Shown here: positions 19,453-28,215 of the stretch, in pieces | Numbering within the stretch: position 1 is the stretch's first letter | Layout: each line of letters starts with the position of its first letter | From: Methylobacterium sp. | Lineage (GTDB): Bacteria > Pseudomonadota > Alphaproteobacteria > Rhizobiales > Beijerinckiaceae | Direction: 5' to 3' | NCBI GenBank assembly: GCA_020252645.1 | Contig: JADCCN010000014.1 | Span: forward strand, 1 to 64,000 | Length of the DNA: 64,000 nt | The notes under the pieces: generated by a model | Seen by the model: only the letters and a program-made list of their open reading frames with translations | The model's database searches: none | Told to the model about the DNA's origin: nothing | Made by a program: the position numbers and the translations under genes

Positions 19453-20826
19453 TCATTCGGCGGCGATGGCCTTGGCGGCATCGGCGGCGCGCTGGTCCTT
19501 GCGAAGGCCATCGATCAGCGCCTGCTTCCAGTAGGCGTGCTGCACCACGAACAGACCTTCATCCTCGGTCTTCCTGCCCGAGAGCAGCGGCTTCATGCCG
19601 ATCGATTCCGCATCGGCATCCGCACCCTTGATCCAGTGCGTGGCCCCGCGGGAAAGGTCGTTCCACTGGGTATTGCGCGCACCATAGCCGATCTGGCAGG
19701 AGCGGAATTCCTCGAGATCGTCCGGTGTCGCCATGCCCGAGGCGTTGAAGAAATCCTCATATTGGCGGATGCGGCGGGCACGGGCTTCCGCGCTCTCGCC
19801 CTTGGGCGCGATGCAATAGATCGTCACTTCCGTCTTATCGACCGAAATGGGGCGATACATGCGGATCTGCGAGGAGAACTGATCCATCAGGAAGACGTTC
19901 GGGTAGAGGCAGAGGTTGCGGCTCTTCTCGATCATCCAATCCGCGCGGGCCTTGCCGAAGGCTTCCGTCAGTTCCTCGCGGCGCTCCCAGTTCGGGCGGT
20001 CCTGCGGGTTCGACCAGTTGGTCCAGAGCAGCAGGTGGCCATATTCGTAGGAATAGAAGCCCCCGCCCTGCTTGGCCCATCCGCCGGCATCCATGGCGCG
20101 GATATCGTCCTTGCCGGCCGCCGCCTTGCGGGCTTGCGTTGTGGCCGCATAATTCCAGTGCACGGAAGAAACATGGTAGCCATCGGCGCCATTCTCGGCC
20201 TGGAGCTTCCAGTTGCCGTCATAGATATACTGCGAATTGCCACGCAGCACCTCGAGCCCTTCCGGCGACTGATCGACGATCAGATCGATGATCTTGCGCG
20301 CTTCACCGAGATATTCCTCGAGCGAAACCACATCATCGCTGAGCGATCCGAACAGGAAGCCGCGATAGCTCTCGAAGCGCGCGAGCTTCTGGAGATCATG
20401 GCTGCCATTCTTGTTGAAGCTCTCGGGATAGCCAGCGCCATCCGGGTCCTTCGCCTTGAGGAGCTTGCCGGTGTTGTTGAAGGTCCAGCCATGGAAGGGG
20501 CAGGTATAGGTTGATTTGTTGCCCCGCTTGTGCCGGCAGATCATCGCGCCGCGATGCGAGCAGGCATTGAGGAAGGCGTGGAGCTTTCCGTTGCGATCCC
20601 GCGAGATTACGATCGGCTGGCGGCCGATATACCCCGTGATGTAATCGTTGTTGTTGGGGATCTGGCTCTCATGGGCGAGATACACCCAGTTTCCTTCCCA
20701 GATATATTTCATTTCGAGTTCGAAATACTCTGGATCGGTGAAGATTTCCCGCTTGCAGCGGAAATTGCCGGTGGCTTCGTTATGTTCCACCGAAGCCTCG
20801 AGCCGTGCGATCATCGCCTCGGACAT
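19453..20826 (-). CDS. benA: benzoate 1,2-dioxygenase large (alpha) subunit
   Basis: A 457-residue catalytic subunit that dihydroxylates benzoate. The Rieske centre is complete: C89, H91, C109 and H112 in CSHRGAM and CPFHGW. The mononuclear iron site shows D215, H218 and H223 in [13 protein letters not shown]. Length fits BenA/XylX. A GGGAG ribosome-binding site precedes the ATG. It sits in the middle of the catBCA-benABCD-BKACE operon, 66 bp after catA. Confidence 0.96.
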   Translation of the reverse strand: MSEAMIARLEASVEHNEATGNFRCKREIFTDPEYFELEMKYIWEGNWVYLAHESQIPNNNDYITGYIGRQPIVISRDRNGKLHAFLNACSHRGAMICRHKRGNKSTYTCPFHGWTFNNTGKLLKAKDPDGAGYPESFNKNGSHDLQKLARFESYRGFLFGSLSDDVVSLEEYLGEARKIIDLIVDQSPEGLEVLRGNSQYIYDGNWKLQAENGADGYHVSSVHWNYAATTQARKAAAGKDDIRAMDAGGWAKQGGGFYSYEYGHLLLWTNWSNPQDRPNWERREELTEAFGKARADWMIEKSRNLCLYPNVFLMDQFSSQIRMYRPISVDKTEVTIYCIAPKGESAEARARRIRQYEDFFNASGMATPDDLEEFRSCQIGYGARNTQWNDLSRGATHWIKGADADAESIGMKPLLSGRKTEDEGLFVVQHAYWKQALIDGLRKDQRAADAAKAIAAE

Positions 20827-20857
20827 GGTCGTTCTCCCTTGGGAATGGCTTGGAACG

Positions 20858-20878
20858 GGAGCCGCCCTGGGCGGCTCC
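20858..20878 (-). other. intercistronic RNA hairpin between catA and benA
   Basis: GGAGCCGCC and GGCGGCTCC form a perfect 9-bp stem with a 3-base loop in the gap between the catA stop and the benA start. No T tract follows on the minus strand. It is a candidate mRNA stability or processing element. Confidence 0.5.
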
Positions 20879-20892
20879 TGTTTCGCTGGATT

Positions 20893-21822
20893 TCAGGCCG
20901 CGATCACATGCTCGCGGTCGACGATCGTCGTCGGCGCGCCGGCCTTCTCGCGCACCAGCGCGATGTCGAACCTGGCGCGGGCGAAGGGGCGGTTCACGCC
21001 CGCCTTGCGGATCTCGTCGGCATCGGTCACGCGTTCGAGCGTCACGATCAGTTCGTCACGGGTGCCGAAGGCGAAATCGGTGTGGAGATACTTGTCGCCT
21101 GTGAAATTGAACTGCGTGGTGAGCTTGCGGAAGCCCGGCGCGGTCACGAAGAAATGCACATGGGCGGGGCGCTCGGCATGGCGGCCCAACGCGTTCATCA
21201 GCGTGCGGGTGCAGCTTTCCGGCGGGCAGCCATAGCCGTTCGGCACGATGGTGCGGGCGAGATAGCGGCCCTTCGCATCGGTCTCGATGCGGCGGCGCAG
21301 GTTGTAGGGGGCCTGCTCGCCATCGATGAAGGAATAGCCCCCCTTCGAATTGGCGTGCCAGAGATCGACAATCGCGCCCGGCACGACATGGCCGTTCTCG
21401 TCACGCACCTGGCCGGAGATGAACATCACCTCGCCGGGATCGGTGCCGTCATCCATGCGGGCCTCGCCCTTGGTAAGCGGCGCGCCGGCGACATAGAGCG
21501 GGCCTTCGATGGTGCGCATCGTGCCGCCCTTGATGCCCGCGAGGCGTTCGGCCTCATCGAGCCTGAGGTCGAGGAAATGCTCCAGCGCCACGCCGGGAAC
21601 CATGAGGCCCGGCTCGTTGTTCTTCGCGGTCTGGCTCAGGAAGCCGACAGCGGCCCAGAACTCATCCATGGAGACATCGCATTCGTCGATCACCTGCATC
21701 AGGCGATAGAGAAGGCGGTTGGTCACTTCCTTCACGCGGGGCTGGCCGCCCGGCATGTTGATGCCTGAGGCTTCGGCCGCGAGCTTCTTCATGTCGGCTT
21801 TGGAGATCAGGTTGGCAGGCAT
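20893..21822 (-). CDS. catA: catechol 1,2-dioxygenase
   Basis: A 309-residue intradiol dioxygenase that cleaves catechol to cis,cis-muconate. The Fe(III) ligands are Y110 (GPLYVAGAP), Y197 (PNGYGCP), H221 and H223 (RPAHVHFF). The N-terminal helical dimerisation domain (residues 1-100) is present. GGAGGAAA precedes the ATG as ribosome-binding site. It lies 35 bp after catC. Confidence 0.96.
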   Translation of the reverse strand: MPANLISKADMKKLAAEASGINMPGGQPRVKEVTNRLLYRLMQVIDECDVSMDEFWAAVGFLSQTAKNNEPGLMVPGVALEHFLDLRLDEAERLAGIKGGTMRTIEGPLYVAGAPLTKGEARMDDGTDPGEVMFISGQVRDENGHVVPGAIVDLWHANSKGGYSFIDGEQAPYNLRRRIETDAKGRYLARTIVPNGYGCPPESCTRTLMNALGRHAERPAHVHFFVTAPGFRKLTTQFNFTGDKYLHTDFAFGTRDELIVTLERVTDADEIRKAGVNRPFARARFDIALVREKAGAPTTIVDREHVIAA

Positions 21823-21857
21823 GGGCGTTTCCTCCGGTTTTCTTGATTGAGGCGGGA

Positions 21858-22148
21858 TCAGCGATCGTCGTCGCGGATCGAAGAGGGATGGCGGCAGAGC
21901 GGGGTGACGCTGATCTCCATGAAGGGGAAAAGCGGCAGGGTGCTCAGCAGATCATGGAGTTCCTGCGGGCTGCCGACATCGAAGATGCTCGTGTTGGCGT
22001 AGCGGCCGGCATGGCGCCAGAGGTGGCGCCAGAGGCCCTGCTCTTGCAGCGCCTGCGCGCGTTCACGCTCGGCCTTCTTCAGCGTTTCAGCGCGCTCGGC
22101 GGGCAGATCATGGGGGATGCGCACATCCATCTGAACCTGGAACAGCAT
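21858..22148 (-). CDS. catC: muconolactone delta-isomerase
   Basis: A 96-residue ferredoxin-fold enzyme that converts muconolactone to 3-oxoadipate enol-lactone. The start at ATG 22148 gives MLFQVQMDVRIPHDLP, the canonical CatC N-terminus; a GTG two codons upstream overlaps the catB stop and is less likely. The motifs RYANTSIFDVGSPQELHDLL and LPLFPFMEISVTPL are diagnostic. It is the second gene of the operon. Confidence 0.94.
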   Translation of the reverse strand: MLFQVQMDVRIPHDLPAERAETLKKAERERAQALQEQGLWRHLWRHAGRYANTSIFDVGSPQELHDLLSTLPLFPFMEISVTPLCRHPSSIRDDDR

Positions 22149-22150
22149 GG

Positions 22151-23326
22151 TCACGATCCTGTCTTGAGTTGCGTCAGCACATGCAGGCTGCGCTCGGCGC
22201 GGTCGCGCCGGAAGCGGCCGACCTGGCCCTCGTCCAGCCGGATGCCGAGGCCGGGTTCGGTCGGCACCTTGAGACTGAATTCGGAGTAATCGAGCGGCTC
22301 GGCGAGGATTTCCTCAGTCAGCAGCAGCGGACCGAACAGCTCCGTGCCCCATTCGAGCCTGGCAAAGGTCGAGAAGAGATGGGCGGAAGCCGCCGTGCCG
22401 ATGGCCCCCTCGAGCATCGTGCCGCCATAGAGGCCGATGCCCGCCGCTTCCGCGATGGCGCCAACCCTGGCGCCCGCGAAAAGCCCGCCGGATTGCGCGA
22501 TCTTGAGTGCGAAGACATCCGCCGCTTCGCTCTGCGCGAGCTGGAAGGCCGTTTCCGGCCCGTTCAGCGCCTCATCCGCCATGAGGGCGATGGAGGTTTC
22601 GCGCGCGAGCCGCGCCATGCCGCGGATGTTCTTCAATGCGATGGGCTGCTCGATGAGATCGACACCGGCATCGCGCAGCAGGGGCAGGCAGGTCGAGGCG
22701 GTCGCCTCGCTCCAGGCCTGGTTGATGTCAACCCGCACCGAGGCGCGATCGCCCAGAGCGGCCTTGATGGCCGCGACATGCGCGATGTTCTTCCTGGCGT
22801 CCCCGCGCCCGATCTTGAGCTTGAAGATATTGTGGCGGCGCCTGGCGAGCATGTCTTCGGCTTCCGCGATATCCCGCGCGGTATCCCCGCTCGCGAGCGT
22901 CCAGGCTACCGGCAGGCGATCATGGTGGCGCCCACCGAGAAGCTCAGAGGCCGGAAGCCCCACCCGCTTGCCCAGCGCATCGACCAGCGCCGTTTCCACG
23001 GCGCATTTGGCGAAATGGTTGCCCTGCACGGCCTTGGCAATACTCGCCATGGTAACGCCGATGCGGTTGGCATCCGCCTGAAGCAGGATGGGCGCGATGT
23101 AGGTATCGATCGCGAGCTTCATGCCCTCGGGGCTCTCCGGCCCATAGGCGAGGCCGCCGATCGTCGTGCCTTCGCCGATTCCGGTGATGCCATCGGCCAT
23201 GCGCAGCCGCACGATCATCAGGGTCTGGCCCTTCATGGTCGTCATCGCCAGCTGATGCGGCCGGATGGTCGGCAGATCCACCAGAAAGGTCTCGACCTCG
23301 ATGATCCGTGCCGGGCTCAGTGCCAT
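22151..23326 (-). CDS. catB: muconate cycloisomerase
   Basis: A 391-residue enolase-superfamily enzyme that lactonises cis,cis-muconate. The catalytic KLK motif has K169 and K171, the metal ligands are D200 (RVDINQ), E226 (LIEQP) and D251 (ADEAL), and the opposite lysine is near K275. The ATG at 23326 is the first gene start downstream of the LysR-type element, whose core is about 80 bp away. The unusual order places catB, C and A ahead of the ben genes in one transcript. Confidence 0.94.
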   Translation of the reverse strand: MALSPARIIEVETFLVDLPTIRPHQLAMTTMKGQTLMIVRLRMADGITGIGEGTTIGGLAYGPESPEGMKLAIDTYIAPILLQADANRIGVTMASIAKAVQGNHFAKCAVETALVDALGKRVGLPASELLGGRHHDRLPVAWTLASGDTARDIAEAEDMLARRRHNIFKLKIGRGDARKNIAHVAAIKAALGDRASVRVDINQAWSEATASTCLPLLRDAGVDLIEQPIALKNIRGMARLARETSIALMADEALNGPETAFQLAQSEAADVFALKIAQSGGLFAGARVGAIAEAAGIGLYGGTMLEGAIGTAASAHLFSTFARLEWGTELFGPLLLTEEILAEPLDYSEFSLKVPTEPGLGIRLDEGQVGRFRRDRAERSLHVLTQLKTGS

Positions 23327-23380
23327 GGTCTTCAACTCCGCTTGATGCCCTTGGACGTTAGCCTCGCGCTCCCTTGCGGG

Positions 23381-23419
23381 ACAGGATCGATTGCGTCTAT
23401 TTTCATACCCCTGAGGTAT
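23381..23419. promoter_or_regulatory. CatR/BenM-type operator between catB and the LysR gene
   Basis: ATAC-CCCTGAG-GTAT at 23405-23419 is a perfect ATAC-N7-GTAT palindrome. It is embedded in a 39-bp block 35/39 identical to that at 16027-16065. It lies between divergent catB and the regulator gene, whose ATG is 21 bp away, so it can serve both activation of catB and autoregulation. Confidence 0.82.
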
Positions 23420-23440
23420 AATCGGGTGAGCGAGGTCATC

Positions 23441-24358
23441 ATGGAGCTGCGGCATCTGCGCTATTTCACGACCGTCGCGGCGGAGGGTTCCTTCAGTCGC
23501 GCGGCCGAAAAACTGCACATCGCGCAGCCCCCGCTCTCGCGGCAGATCCAGCAGCTGGAGGAAGAACTGGGCGTGCGGCTTCTCGATCGTGGAAGGCCGC
23601 TCACCCTCACCGAGCCCGGTCGATACCTTTTCGAGCAGTCCCGGCAGATCCTCCAGCGGGTGGCGGATGTCCGTGCGATGACCCGGCGCATCGCCAAGGG
23701 CATGGTGCTGCAATTCAATATCGGCTTCGTGGCCTCCACCCTTTACGATGATTTGCCGGAGCTGATCCGCCGTTTTCGCATCACGGTGCCGGGCGTGGAG
23801 GTTCACCTCCTCGAAATGACGACGCTGGAGCAGGTGGCGGCGCTGAAGGACGGGCGCATCGATATCGGTTTTGGTCGCTTGCGGTTCGATGATCCGCTGA
23901 TCATCCGCAAGGTCATCCGCGAGGAACGGCTCTGCATCGCGGCACCCAAGGGCCACCCGCTGGTGGCGCGCGGCACGGCCTTGCGCCTCAAGGATACGGC
24001 GGGCGAACCGCTGATCCTCTATCCGCGCGCGCCGCGGCCGGGTTATGCCGATCAGGTTCTGAGCTTCCATCATGATGCGGGCATCGATCCGGTCATCGCC
24101 ACGGAGGCAAGGGAGTTGCAGACGGCTTTGGGCCTGGTCGCGTCCGGCGGGGGCATCACCATCGTGCCGGCTTCCGTTCGCCGCCTTGGGCGGGATGACG
24201 TGGCCTATATCGATCTCGACGAGCCGAAGATGACCTCCCCGATCATCATGAGCTATCGCAAGAACGACAGTTCCCGCCTTCTCGCCCAACTGGTGGAACT
24301 GGTGCGGCTCTTCGACCGGTGGGACCCGGCGCTGGAGACATCGCGCCCCGCTCCGTGA
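23441..24358 (+). CDS. catR: LysR-family regulator of the catechol/benzoate operons
   Basis: A 305-residue LTTR. The start at 23441 gives MELRHLRYFTTVAAEGSFSRAAEKL, with the winged HTH in residues 1-60 (QPPLSRQIQQLEEELGVRLLDR), which matches the CatR/BenM/CatM branch. The effector-binding domain follows. It is divergent from catB, and two sites with the BenM/CatM consensus are in the window. Muconate, and perhaps benzoate, would be the inducer by analogy with the family. CatR and BenM cannot be separated from sequence alone. Confidence 0.9.
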   Translation: MELRHLRYFTTVAAEGSFSRAAEKLHIAQPPLSRQIQQLEEELGVRLLDRGRPLTLTEPGRYLFEQSRQILQRVADVRAMTRRIAKGMVLQFNIGFVASTLYDDLPELIRRFRITVPGVEVHLLEMTTLEQVAALKDGRIDIGFGRLRFDDPLIIRKVIREERLCIAAPKGHPLVARGTALRLKDTAGEPLILYPRAPRPGYADQVLSFHHDAGIDPVIATEARELQTALGLVASGGGITIVPASVRRLGRDDVAYIDLDEPKMTSPIIMSYRKNDSSRLLAQLVELVRLFDRWDPALETSRPAP

Positions 24359-24384
24359 AGGCAGCGCCGCGTGGGCGCCGCCTT
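24358..24384. terminator. imperfect hairpin between convergent catR and tctC
   Basis: AAGGC-A-GCGCC pairs with GGCGC-C-GCCTT (one mismatch, 5-base loop) in the 37-bp gap between two convergent genes. There is no T tract on either strand. It may act as a bidirectional terminator, but the support is weak. Confidence 0.4.
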
Positions 24385-24395
24385 CGGAGGGAGGA

Positions 24396-25373
24396 TCAGT
24401 TGATCTTGAAGTCCATGTCCTTGGTCATGCCGTTGAGCTTTGCCACCTCGGCTTCGAAATAGGCCTGTGCGGCGGCGAGCGAGGTGGTGTCGACCGGGAT
24501 CGAGCCCATCTTCTCCAGTGCCGCGCGCACCTCCGGGGTCTTCATCGTCTCGGCGATGGCCGCATTGATCTTCGTCGCGATGTCATCCGGCGTATCCGAA
24601 CGCAGGAACATGCCGGCCCAGATGGCGTGGTCGAATTTCGGCAGGCTCCTGCTCTCGCCAAACGAAACCAGTTCCGGAATGAAGTTGTCGCGCTTTTCCG
24701 ATACCCAGCCGAGCATCTTCAGCTTCTTCTGGTCCTGAAGTCCCTTGTAGGAGGCCTGGTAAGGCAGGATCGCGAAATCGACCGCGCCACCCGCGAGATC
24801 CTGGAACATCGGCGCGGCACCGCGATACGGCACATGCGTGACCTTGAGGCCGGCCTGCTTCGCAAGATCCTCCGAGAGGATGTGATAGAGCGAGCCGACC
24901 CCGACGCTGCCATAGGGCGTGGGCTTGCCGAGCTTCCTGGAATACTCGATCAGCTCGTCGATGTTGTTCGCGGGCAGATCCGGCCGCGCAAGCAGGATGA
25001 GCGGATTCCTGGTGATCTGCGTCACGTGCCGGAACTGGCTCGGCTTGAACTTGATATCCGGGTTCGTCAGCGGCGACAGGATCAACTCGTTGGGCGATCC
25101 TTGAAAGATCATGCGGCCATCCGCGGGGGTTTGCAGCAGCTTCATGGCCGCGAGGCCGCCGCTGGCGCCGCCCAGGTTTTCAACGAGAACGGTCTGGCCC
25201 AGCACCTGCTGGAGGCGCGGCGCGATGATGCGGGCGATCGCATCCGAAGGCCCGCCGGCGGGATAGGGCACCATCAGCGTGATGGTCTTTCCCGGACCAA
25301 GCTGCGCCTGCGCCGAGGTGCCGAGGGCAAGACCTGCCAGAAGACCGAGAACAAGGCTGCGCCGTTTCATCAT
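24396..25373 (-). CDS. tctC: tripartite tricarboxylate transporter substrate-binding protein (TctC/Bug)
   Basis: A 325-residue Bug-family periplasmic binding protein. The start at 25373 follows AGGAGG by 8 bp and gives a signal peptide MMKRRSLVLGLLAGLALG ending in AQAQ. The mature start ITLMVPYPAGGPSDAIARIIAP is the Bug family signature. It is the last gene of the tctB-tctA-tctC operon. The ligand is probably a small carboxylate; it cannot be named from sequence. Confidence 0.92.
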   Translation of the reverse strand: MMKRRSLVLGLLAGLALGTSAQAQLGPGKTITLMVPYPAGGPSDAIARIIAPRLQQVLGQTVLVENLGGASGGLAAMKLLQTPADGRMIFQGSPNELILSPLTNPDIKFKPSQFRHVTQITRNPLILLARPDLPANNIDELIEYSRKLGKPTPYGSVGVGSLYHILSEDLAKQAGLKVTHVPYRGAAPMFQDLAGGAVDFAILPYQASYKGLQDQKKLKMLGWVSEKRDNFIPELVSFGESRSLPKFDHAIWAGMFLRSDTPDDIATKINAAIAETMKTPEVRAALEKMGSIPVDTTSLAAAQAYFEAEVAKLNGMTKDMDFKIN

Positions 25374-25410
25374 GGGGTGTTCCTCCTGTTTTTCCCTGGC
25401 CGTTCGCGGC

Positions 25411-26913
25411 TCAGGCTTCCTTGAATGCGACATCGCGGGTTCGGCTGAAGGCCGGCAGCAGCACCATCGCCAGCACGGCGACGGCAAGCGCGAGCAGCAC
25501 GGCGCTCAGCGGCCGCGTGACAAAGACGGTGGGATCGCCCTGCGAGATCAGCAGCGACCGGCGCAGGAATTCTTCCATCAGCGGGCCGAGGATGAAGCCC
25601 AGCAGCAGCGGCGCGGGCTCGCAATCGAGCTTCTTCAGGATGTGTCCGAGCAGCCCGAAACCCATCATGATCTGCAGATCGAAGGCGTTGTTCGAGAGCG
25701 AGAACACGCCGATCGCGCAGAAGACGATGATCATCGGGAAGAGGAAGTGGTAGGGCACCATGATCATGCGCACCCACAGCCCGATCAGCGGCAGGTTCAG
25801 CACCAGCAGAATCACATTGCCGACCCACATGGAAGCAATGAGGCCCCAGAAGAGCCGCGGCTGCTCGGCCATCACGCCGGGCCCGGGCTGGATGCCCTGC
25901 ATGATCATTGCGCCGATCATCAGCGCCATCACCGGATTGGCCGGAAAGCCCAGCGTGAGCATCGGGATGAAGGACATCTGCGCGCCGGCATTGTTCGCGG
26001 CCTCGGGGGCGGCAATGCCCTCGATCGCGCCCGTTCCCAGTTCGCCGGCGTGTTTCGAAACACGCTTTTCCAGCGCATAGGCCCCGAAGGAGGCGAGCGC
26101 CGCGCCGCCACCCGGCAGGATGCCGAGCATCGCGCCGAGGGTGGTGCCGCGCAGGGTTGGAGCCAGCATCCGCCGCCAGTCCTCGCGAGTGGGCATCAGC
26201 CCCTTGACCGATTTAACCCCGAGGTCACGCCGGGATTCGTCCTCGAGATTGGCGATGATCTCGCCGATTCCGAACATACCCATCGCGACGATGACGAAAT
26301 TGAAGCCATCCGCCAGTTCCGGCAGACCGAAGGCGTAGCGCTGGGCGCCGGAATTCACATCCGTTCCGACAAGCCCGAGCAGCAGGCCGAGCACGATCAT
26401 CGCCAGCGCATGGATGATCGAGCCGCTCGCGAGCACCACCGAGGCGGCGAGCCCCAGCACCATCAGCGAGAAATACTCCGCCGGCCCGAACTTGAAGGCG
26501 AGATCCGTCAGCGGCGGCGCGAACAGGGCGATCAGCACGGTGCAGACCGTTCCGGCAAAGAACGAGGAAATGGCAGCCGCAGCAAGCGCCCGGCCTGCGG
26601 CCCCCTTGCGGGCCATCTGGTAGCCATCGAGCGCGGTGACAACCGAGGTCGCTTCACCCGGCAGGTTGATCAGGATCGCGGTCGTCGAGCCGCCATATTG
26701 GGCACCGTAGAAAATGCCGGCCATCATGATGAGGGCCGAGACAGGCTCCAGACCGAAGGTCGCGGGCAAAAGCATCGCGATCGTCGCCGAGGGACCAAGA
26801 CCCGGCAGCACGCCGATCGCCGTTCCGAGGAAGACACCGACAAGGCACCACCCGAGATTGATCGGCGTGATGGCGACGGAGAGTCCCAGCCAGAGATTGT
26901 CGAGCATTTCCAT
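25411..26913 (-). CDS. tctA: tripartite tricarboxylate transporter large permease TctA
   Basis: A 500-residue integral membrane protein with about 11-12 hydrophobic segments. The start at 26913 gives MEMLDNLWLGLSVAITP. The TctA signature GTAIGVLPGLGPSATIAMLLP is near residue 30 and GGSTTAILINLPGEATSV near residue 72; a second related motif MLGILPGGGAALASFGAY lies in the C-terminal half, reflecting the internal duplication of the family. It starts 8 bp after tctB. Confidence 0.93.
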   Translation of the reverse strand: MEMLDNLWLGLSVAITPINLGWCLVGVFLGTAIGVLPGLGPSATIAMLLPATFGLEPVSALIMMAGIFYGAQYGGSTTAILINLPGEATSVVTALDGYQMARKGAAGRALAAAAISSFFAGTVCTVLIALFAPPLTDLAFKFGPAEYFSLMVLGLAASVVLASGSIIHALAMIVLGLLLGLVGTDVNSGAQRYAFGLPELADGFNFVIVAMGMFGIGEIIANLEDESRRDLGVKSVKGLMPTREDWRRMLAPTLRGTTLGAMLGILPGGGAALASFGAYALEKRVSKHAGELGTGAIEGIAAPEAANNAGAQMSFIPMLTLGFPANPVMALMIGAMIMQGIQPGPGVMAEQPRLFWGLIASMWVGNVILLVLNLPLIGLWVRMIMVPYHFLFPMIIVFCAIGVFSLSNNAFDLQIMMGFGLLGHILKKLDCEPAPLLLGFILGPLMEEFLRRSLLISQGDPTVFVTRPLSAVLLALAVAVLAMVLLPAFSRTRDVAFKEA

Positions 26914-26921
26914 GGCTGGCC

Positions 26922-27398
26922 TCACACCTTCCCGAGAAGGGTAATCAGCCAGTCGCCGACCAGCGGCATCTGGACCGAAAGCCCCTTGATGAAGACCAGC
27001 GCGCAGATCGCAACCATGCCCAGCGCACCGGCAAGCGCACGCGGGTCCCAGCGGAACTCCCGGCTCGCCATCGCGCAGCACAGGATCAGGATGAAAAGCG
27101 CGATCGGCATGCCCAGCGGTTGCAGCAACACGCCGAAGAGCGAGCAGCCCGCGAGGATGAGAACCAGCGGCTTCCAGCGGATGGCACCAACCGGACTGCC
27201 CTCGACCCGCAGGGCGCGGATGATCGCGAGAAGGCCGAGAAGCACCAGCAAGCCCGAAAGCACTTTCGGGAAATAGCCCGAACCCATGCGCCCTGCCGTC
27301 CCCATCGGGTAGGCGGCGCCAAACCAGAGCCCGGCCAGGCCAAAGCCCAGATAAATCAGCCCCGCATAGAAATCCTTGGGACTGCGCACGATGTGCAT
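26922..27398 (-). CDS. tctB: tripartite tricarboxylate transporter small permease TctB
   Basis: A 158-residue membrane protein with four hydrophobic segments (about residues 10-30, 44-60, 78-110, 122-145). The N-terminal KDFYAGLIYLGFGLAGLWFGAAYPMGTAGRMGSGYFP region is the TctB pattern. A GGGAGGGG ribosome-binding site precedes the ATG. It is the first gene of the operon, with an AT-rich promoter region and a palindrome upstream. Confidence 0.9.
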   Translation of the reverse strand: MHIVRSPKDFYAGLIYLGFGLAGLWFGAAYPMGTAGRMGSGYFPKVLSGLLVLLGLLAIIRALRVEGSPVGAIRWKPLVLILAGCSLFGVLLQPLGMPIALFILILCCAMASREFRWDPRALAGALGMVAICALVFIKGLSVQMPLVGDWLITLLGKV

Positions 27399-27521
27399 CT
27401 GCCCCTCCCCTGGGTTCGCGTCCTCACCGATGCACTGCCCTGATCTTCACGGATCTTTTCTATTGGCCATCGCCCCGGCCTCAGGCGTTTGGAGCGGACG
27501 GGAAACCGGATCGCATTTTCT

Positions 27522-27538
27522 GTTGTAATTTGCAACTA
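27522..27538. promoter_or_regulatory. candidate MarR operator between tctB and the MarR gene
   Basis: GTTGTAATTTGCAAC (27522-27536) has GTTG/CAAC inverted arms in an AT-rich stretch between two divergent genes. The part TTTGCAACTA recurs in inverted orientation at 28162-28171, in front of the glycine riboswitch. The link to the MarR protein is inference from position. Confidence 0.45.
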
Positions 27539-27596
27539 TTTTTTTTAGCAACGATATGAGCGCGTCGAACCCGGCGCGGGCGAGCGATGCCATTGC

Positions 27597-28175
27597 ATGT
27601 CACAATTGTTGAAAAATGAGATCAGAGCGTTCAGAAACCCCGAGGCTTCACACCGGGACAGGCTGAACATGCTGCATCGTTCGCTCACCTATCACCTCGC
27701 CACCATTTCGGAGGATGGAATCGGTCATGCCGGGCGGATCTTCGAGACACGTTTCGGCTGGAGCGTGCGTGAAATTCGCGTGCTGCGGCTCATCCGGTCG
27801 AATCCGGGCATCACCTTCACGCAACTGGCGCGGCAGACGAAATTCGAGCGCAGCCTCACCTCGCGCATTCTCGCAAAGCTCATGAAGGCCGGCCTGGTCG
27901 CGCGGACCAACTCACCGAAAGATGCCCGTGTCTTCACGCTCACGGCCACCGAGGCCGGCACCGCCCTCTGCGACAAGGCCGACCCCCTGAGCATCGAGCT
28001 TGAGGCCATGATGCTGGAGCCCCTCACGGATGAGCAGCGCGAAGCCTTTCTCGAGATGATCGAAACGGTGCGCCGCTGGGTGCAGACTGGCTATCGGGAG
28101 AAGGTGGCAGCACGTTTTCCGGAGGCCGTTGCGGATGCGTCGCACAAACGCAGTGCGAAATTAGTTGCAAAGTGA
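27597..28175 (+). CDS. MarR-family transcriptional regulator
   Basis: A 192-residue winged-helix protein. Residues 60-125 hold the MarR DNA-binding region, with VREIRVLRLIRSNPGITFTQLARQ, the recognition helix LTSRILAKLMKAGLV and the wing RTNSPKDARVFTLTATEAG. It is divergent from the tct operon and upstream of the riboswitch-controlled oxidoreductase, so either could be its target. The start at 27597 leaves about 20 residues before the first helix; the ATG at 27669 is possible. The effector is unknown. Confidence 0.85.
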   Translation: MSQLLKNEIRAFRNPEASHRDRLNMLHRSLTYHLATISEDGIGHAGRIFETRFGWSVREIRVLRLIRSNPGITFTQLARQTKFERSLTSRILAKLMKAGLVARTNSPKDARVFTLTATEAGTALCDKADPLSIELEAMMLEPLTDEQREAFLEMIETVRRWVQTGYREKVAARFPEAVADASHKRSAKLVAK

Positions 28176-28210
28176 AACCATCTTGACGCGGCACGCGCTT
28201 GTGGTAGCTT
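28162..28210 (+). promoter_or_regulatory. candidate promoter with MarR-like site ahead of the glycine riboswitch
   Basis: TTGACG (28183-28188) and TAGCTT (28205-28210), 16 bp apart, form a plausible promoter just before the riboswitch. TAGTTGCAAA at 28162-28171 is the inverted copy of a 10-bp piece of the palindrome upstream of tctB. It overlaps the 3' end of the MarR gene. Confidence 0.45.
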
Positions 28211-28215
28211 TCCCA

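Noticed and set aside
22169-23440. A long open frame on the plus strand that reads through catB into the LysR gene
   Set aside because: It is antisense to catB with typical shadow composition; the LysR protein begins only at 23441 with a standard N-terminus.
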